5,603 nt of DNA from assembly GCA_021413595.1 (NCBI GenBank), contig JAIOQD010000098.1, forward strand, positions 1 to 5,603. The letters are read 5' to 3'. This document shows positions 4,991 to 5,603 of this stretch, piece after piece. The first letter of the stretch is position 1. Each line of letters opens with the position of its first letter. The position numbers and the translations under genes were made by a program. This DNA is from Bacteroidota bacterium (lineage in GTDB: Bacteria; Bacteroidota; Bacteroidia; 2-12-FULL-35-15). Below the pieces are notes generated by a model, which saw nothing but the letters and a program-made list of their open reading frames with translations, searched no databases and had not been told where the DNA came from.

Positions 4991-5603
4991 GATAAGAAAC
5001 ATAGCAATATTTACTTCAATAAGGTCGGAATACGGTCTTCTTAAATCGCTTATAAAGGTGGTTGATGAAGATGAATACCTCAACCTTTCTTTGCTAGTTG
5101 GTGGTAGTCATTTATTGGAGGAGTATGGTAAAACTATTACAGAAATTGAAAAAGATGGCTTTCCTATTACTTATAAGTTACCTTTTCTTTTTAGTGATGG
5201 TGAGCCTGATGTTTCAACTCGTTCAATGGCTGCATTAGCTTCACAAATTAGCACTTTTTTACATAATAGTAGACCAGACCTTTTGGTGATACTTGGTGAC
5301 AGATTTGAATTATTACCGGTTGTTAATGCTTCATTAATATTGAATATCCCTATAGCTCATATTTCAGGTGGCGAAATTACTGAAGGGGCAGTTGATAATC
5401 AGATACGGCATGCTATTTCTAAAATGTCTCACCTTCATTTTGTGGCGACAGATCAATTTAAGAATAACCTTATAAAAATGGGAGAGGAGGCTTGGCGAAT
5501 ATGCGTATGCGGGGAACTTGGCTTGGATGAGATTTTGAATATGGATTATATAGGCAAAGTAGATCTATTTGAAAATCTTGGACTTGAACCCTCATTACCT
5601 GTT
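4983..5603 (+). CDS. neuC: NeuC/LegG-type hydrolysing UDP-sugar 2-epimerase, partial (3' end outside window)
   Basis: The first 207 codons of a UDP-GlcNAc 2-epimerase-family enzyme (usually about 370-390 residues) run open to the window edge. These enzymes hydrolyse a UDP-HexNAc while inverting C2 and supply NeuB with its mannose-type substrate. Beside LegC the substrate is probably UDP-N,N'-diacetylbacillosamine (LegG role) rather than UDP-GlcNAc. Marks are IAIFTSIRSEYGLL (residues 7-20), the GDRFE motif (105-109), and HISGGEITEGAVDNQIRHAI with KMSHLHF (126-153). The start is TTG 4983 (MTKIRNIAIF). The frame has a stop at 4977-4979 and no ATG before the conserved core (the first is at residue 82). 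The TTG overlaps the end of neuB by 8 bp, so translation is probably coupled to neuB. Automatic calling that needs ATG would miss or shorten this gene. Confidence 0.93.
   Translation, partial: MTKIRNIAIFTSIRSEYGLLKSLIKVVDEDEYLNLSLLVGGSHLLEEYGKTITEIEKDGFPITYKLPFLFSDGEPDVSTRSMAALASQISTFLHNSRPDLLVILGDRFELLPVVNASLILNIPIAHISGGEITEGAVDNQIRHAISKMSHLHFVATDQFKNNLIKMGEEAWRICVCGELGLDEILNMDYIGKVDLFENLGLEPSLPV

Overview
The window looks like the start of a surface-glycan (capsule or O-antigen type) locus from an AT-rich member of the Bacteroidota. This rests on three things: a UpxY/NusG-like antitermination protein placed ahead of sugar genes, the absence of strong Shine-Dalgarno sequences before confidently called genes, and the gene style. 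No rRNA, tRNA, CRISPR array or transposase gene is visible.

Positions 1-350 hold no convincing gene but contain two structured elements. One (about 48-153) can fold into several hairpins closed by a 5-bp outer stem. The other (188-350) is bounded by imperfect 19-bp inverted repeats and carries three copies of CTCTGCG. Two small, unrecognised, probably exported proteins follow (463-702 with a lipoprotein-like signal, 815-1186 with a signal peptide). A short AT-rich leader then leads into the UpxY-like gene (1280-1852), which has to start with TTG. A gap of about 350 bp (1853-2203) without a credible gene separates it from the sugar genes.

From 2204 to the end is a tight nonulosonic-acid cassette on the plus strand: a LegC-family PLP aminotransferase, a class I SAM-dependent methyltransferase, a NeuB/LegI-type synthase and a NeuC/LegG-type hydrolysing 2-epimerase that runs off the window and starts with TTG inside the end of neuB. 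By family knowledge the likely route is: a UDP-4-keto-6-deoxy sugar is aminated by LegC and acetylated by an enzyme not seen here. NeuC/LegG then releases the 2-epimerised sugar, and NeuB/LegI condenses it with phosphoenolpyruvate to give a legionaminic-acid-like sugar. The methyltransferase would decorate this sugar or the glycan carrying it. The 4,6-dehydratase (LegB), N-acetyltransferase (LegH) and CMP-transferase (LegF) are not in the window; they probably lie downstream or elsewhere.

The most notable points are the folded element at the left end, a methyltransferase that seems to lack its family's N-terminal segment and carries an (AC)6 tract, two TTG starts at key genes, and leaders with competing or serial hairpins next to an antiterminator gene.
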